Assembly: GCA_002424295.1 (NCBI GenBank)
Contig: DIQY01000008.1
Coordinates: 2,336-20,033, forward strand
Direction of reading: 5' to 3'
Length of the DNA: 17,698 nucleotides
DNA from: Ruminococcaceae bacterium UBA5450
Lineage (GTDB): Bacteria; Bacillota; Clostridia; Oscillospirales; Acutalibacteraceae
Shown: piece by piece, positions 16,150 to 17,698 of the stretch
How the letters are laid out: each line of letters starts with the position of its first letter
Numbering within the stretch: position 1 is the first letter of the stretch
Position numbers and translations under genes: made by a program
Notes under the pieces: model-generated
Database searches by the model: none
Seen by the model: only the letters and a program-made list of their open reading frames with translations
What the model was told of the DNA's origin: nothing

Positions 16150-16992
16150 ATGTTTCCAATTATAGAAAAACGGAAACTCAATGACTCCATGACACTGATG
16201 GCAGTGAAAGCCCCATTCATTGCAAAAAAAGCAAAAGCCGGACAGTTTGTTATTCTCAGAGTAGATGAGCGCGGCGAACGAATTCCCTTAACAATCGCAG
16301 ATTATGACCGCGAAAAGGGAACGATTACGATTATTTACCAGATCGTTGGACAAACAACAATGAAGCTGGATCAGCTGAACGTAGGGGATCAGATCCTGGA
16401 TTTTGTAGGACCTTTGGGAAAAGCCAGTGAACTGAGTGGACATAAACGTGCCGCGGTGATCGGCGGCGGAGCAGGGTGTGCAATCGCTTATCCGCAGGCA
16501 AAAGCACTCCATGCAATGGGAACGAAAGTGGATGTCATTGCAGGATTTCGAAACAAAGACTTAATTATCTTGGAAGACGAGATGAAAAAAGCTTCGAGTC
16601 GTCTGTTCTTAATGACAGATGATGGCAGCAACGGAAATAAAGGATTTGTCACGAATGCTCTCCAGAAAAATATTGAAGATGGTGCCGATTACGACCTGGT
16701 TGTCGCGATTGGGCCTCTTGTTATGATGCGCGCAGTAGTAGGCGTTACAAAACCATATGGAATTTCGACGATTGTCAGCATGAACCCCATTATGATTGAC
16801 GGCACTGGAATGTGCGGGTGCTGTCGGTTGACGGTAGATGGAGAAACAAAATTCGCTTGTGTAGATGGCCCTGACTTTGATGGCTTTAAGGTCGATTTTG
16901 ACGAAACCATTAAGCGCTCTAAAACCTATTTCGATCAGGAACGTGCTGCAGCAAGAGAAGAAAACTGCAGATTGATGAGAGGTGTAAAATAA
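16150..16992 (+). CDS. nfnA: NADH-dependent reduced ferredoxin:NADP+ oxidoreductase, subunit A
   Basis: 280-residue ferredoxin-NADP reductase-like subunit (PyrK/sulfide dehydrogenase family). The FAD site is RIPLTIAD (44-51) and the nucleotide site is GGGAGC (105-110). The C-terminal [2Fe-2S] region MIDGTGMCGCCR offers Cys222, Cys225 and Cys237, plus Asp217 in the place where an Asp ligand has been reported in Nfn small subunits. The next gene, NfnB, supports the Nfn assignment over a dihydroorotate dehydrogenase partner: no pyrD is near. AAAGGAG at 16133-16139 sets ATG 16150; an in-frame GTG at 16141 is too close to it. The complex bifurcates electrons between NADPH, NAD+ and ferredoxin in the cytoplasm. 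Confidence 0.9.
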   Translation: MFPIIEKRKLNDSMTLMAVKAPFIAKKAKAGQFVILRVDERGERIPLTIADYDREKGTITIIYQIVGQTTMKLDQLNVGDQILDFVGPLGKASELSGHKRAAVIGGGAGCAIAYPQAKALHAMGTKVDVIAGFRNKDLIILEDEMKKASSRLFLMTDDGSNGNKGFVTNALQKNIEDGADYDLVVAIGPLVMMRAVVGVTKPYGISTIVSMNPIMIDGTGMCGCCRLTVDGETKFACVDGPDFDGFKVDFDETIKRSKTYFDQERAAAREENCRLMRGVK

Positions 16993-16993
16993 A

Positions 16994-17698
16994 ATGCCGA
17001 ATATGCAAATGGAAAAAACTCTGATGCCAGAACAGGATCCGAAAATACGGCGGCATAATTTTGAAGAGGTCTGTCTTGGATATACAGAAGAGATGGCAAA
17101 AGAAGAAGCAAAGCGCTGCCTCAACTGCAAAAATAGTCCATGCGTTGGAGGATGCCCTGTAGGGGTACACATTCCTACTTTTCTCTCTTATGCTTCAGAT
17201 GGAAAATTTGAAGAAGCCTATAATGAAATCAAATTGACAAATTCTCTTCCGGCAGTTTGCGGCCGTGTATGCCCTCAAGAGACCCAATGTGAGCAAAGAT
17301 GTGTACGTGCAATCAAAGGGGAACCGGTTGGAATTGGCCGCTTGGAGCGCTTTGTATCAGATTGGCATATGAAGCACGGAAAGGATATTGCGAAAACAGT
17401 TTCTAAAAATGGCCACAAGATAGCAGTAATTGGTGCTGGCCCGGCTGGTCTTACCTGTGCAGGAGATCTAGCTGCAAAAGGATACGAAGTGACTATCTTT
17501 GAAGCTCTTCATATAGCCGGAGGCGTACTGATGTATGGAATTCCGCAGTTCCGTCTGCCAAAAGAAATCGTTCAGAAAGAAATTGACGGTTTGCGTGAAG
17601 CTGGCGTCTCCATCGAAACCGATATGGTTATGGGAAAAGTATTGGATGTAGATGAACTCTTTTCTATGGGATATGAGGCGGTCTTTATCGGAACTGGA
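16994..17698 (+). CDS. nfnB: Nfn subunit B / glutamate synthase small-subunit-like oxidoreductase, 5' part
   Basis: Open to the window edge: 235 codons of an expected 460 or so. The N-terminal iron-sulfur domain has two Cys sets, 42/45/50/54 (CLNCKNSPCVGGC) and 89/93/99/103 (CGRVCPQETQCEQRC), for two [4Fe-4S] clusters. The FAD fold begins with IGAGPAG (146-152) and continues AGGVLMYGIPQFRLPK. ATG 16994 is one base after the nfnA stop and has AGAGGTG at 16978-16984. Genome pipelines often name this gltA, NADPH-dependent glutamate synthase small subunit; pairing with nfnA and absence of a large glutamate synthase gene nearby favour NfnB, which carries the bifurcating FAD and the NADPH site. Confidence 0.9.
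   Translation, partial: MPNMQMEKTLMPEQDPKIRRHNFEEVCLGYTEEMAKEEAKRCLNCKNSPCVGGCPVGVHIPTFLSYASDGKFEEAYNEIKLTNSLPAVCGRVCPQETQCEQRCVRAIKGEPVGIGRLERFVSDWHMKHGKDIAKTVSKNGHKIAVIGAGPAGLTCAGDLAAKGYEVTIFEALHIAGGVLMYGIPQFRLPKEIVQKEIDGLREAGVSIETDMVMGKVLDVDELFSMGYEAVFIGTG

Noticed and set aside
16609..17172. 187-codon minus-strand ORF across nfnA and nfnB
   Set aside because: Shadow of two well-supported genes; Ser/Phe/Cys-rich composition is typical of antisense reading.

Overview
The window looks like chromosomal core DNA from an anaerobic, endospore-forming, low-GC Clostridia bacterium (Bacillota), probably of the Oscillospirales/Ruminococcaceae type. This rests on gene order and protein style: the yicC-remA-gmk-rpoZ-priA-def-fmt-rsmB-rlmN-prpC-prkC-rsgA-thiN-spoVM housekeeping order shared by Firmicutes, a SpoIVA/SipL/SpoVM spore-coat set, and an Nfn-type ferredoxin/NADPH enzyme typical of strict anaerobes. 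The genus cannot be fixed from the sequence alone. All recognised genes lie on the + strand. I see no mobile element, CRISPR array, tRNA or rRNA.

Region 1 (1-12478) is a densely packed run of genes: the 3' end of yicC, remA, gmk, rpoZ, priA, def, fmt, a YugP-type membrane metallopeptidase, rsmB, rlmN, prpC, prkC, rsgA and thiN. Gaps are at most a few dozen bases and many neighbours overlap (for example the ATGA overlaps yugP/rsmB, rlmN/prpC and rsgA/thiN). The genes serve RNA and nucleotide metabolism, replication restart, N-terminal formyl-Met chemistry, rRNA modification, ribosome assembly and Ser/Thr phospho-signalling. Compared with Bacillus subtilis, coaBC (between rpoZ and priA) and rpe (between rsgA and thiN) are absent.

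Region 2 (12479-16050) is a sporulation block. After thiN come a 52-codon Cys-rich small membrane protein gene that I cannot name and a 29-codon spoVM with a TTG start, closed by a strong symmetrical terminator. A separate two-gene unit follows: a SipL-type SPOCS/LysM protein and the coat ATPase SpoIVA, closed by a 14-bp-stem terminator. SpoVM marks the curved forespore membrane, SpoIVA polymerises on it, and SipL is the clostridial partner of SpoIVA, so most of the coat-basement machinery sits within about 3.3 kb. This SpoVM lacks the proline at position 9 and both glycines at 13-14 found in the B. subtilis protein. A perfect 9-bp inverted repeat that resembles a sigma-E promoter precedes sipL.

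Region 3 (16051-17698) starts a new transcription unit: a sigma-A-like promoter, a candidate Rex (NADH/NAD+ sensor) operator, nfnA and the 5' part of nfnB (open at the window edge). These encode the electron-bifurcating NADH-dependent reduced ferredoxin:NADP+ oxidoreductase.

No stretch over 300 bases lacks a gene. The largest gaps (12814-12966 and 15986-16149) hold the terminators and the candidate regulatory sites listed.
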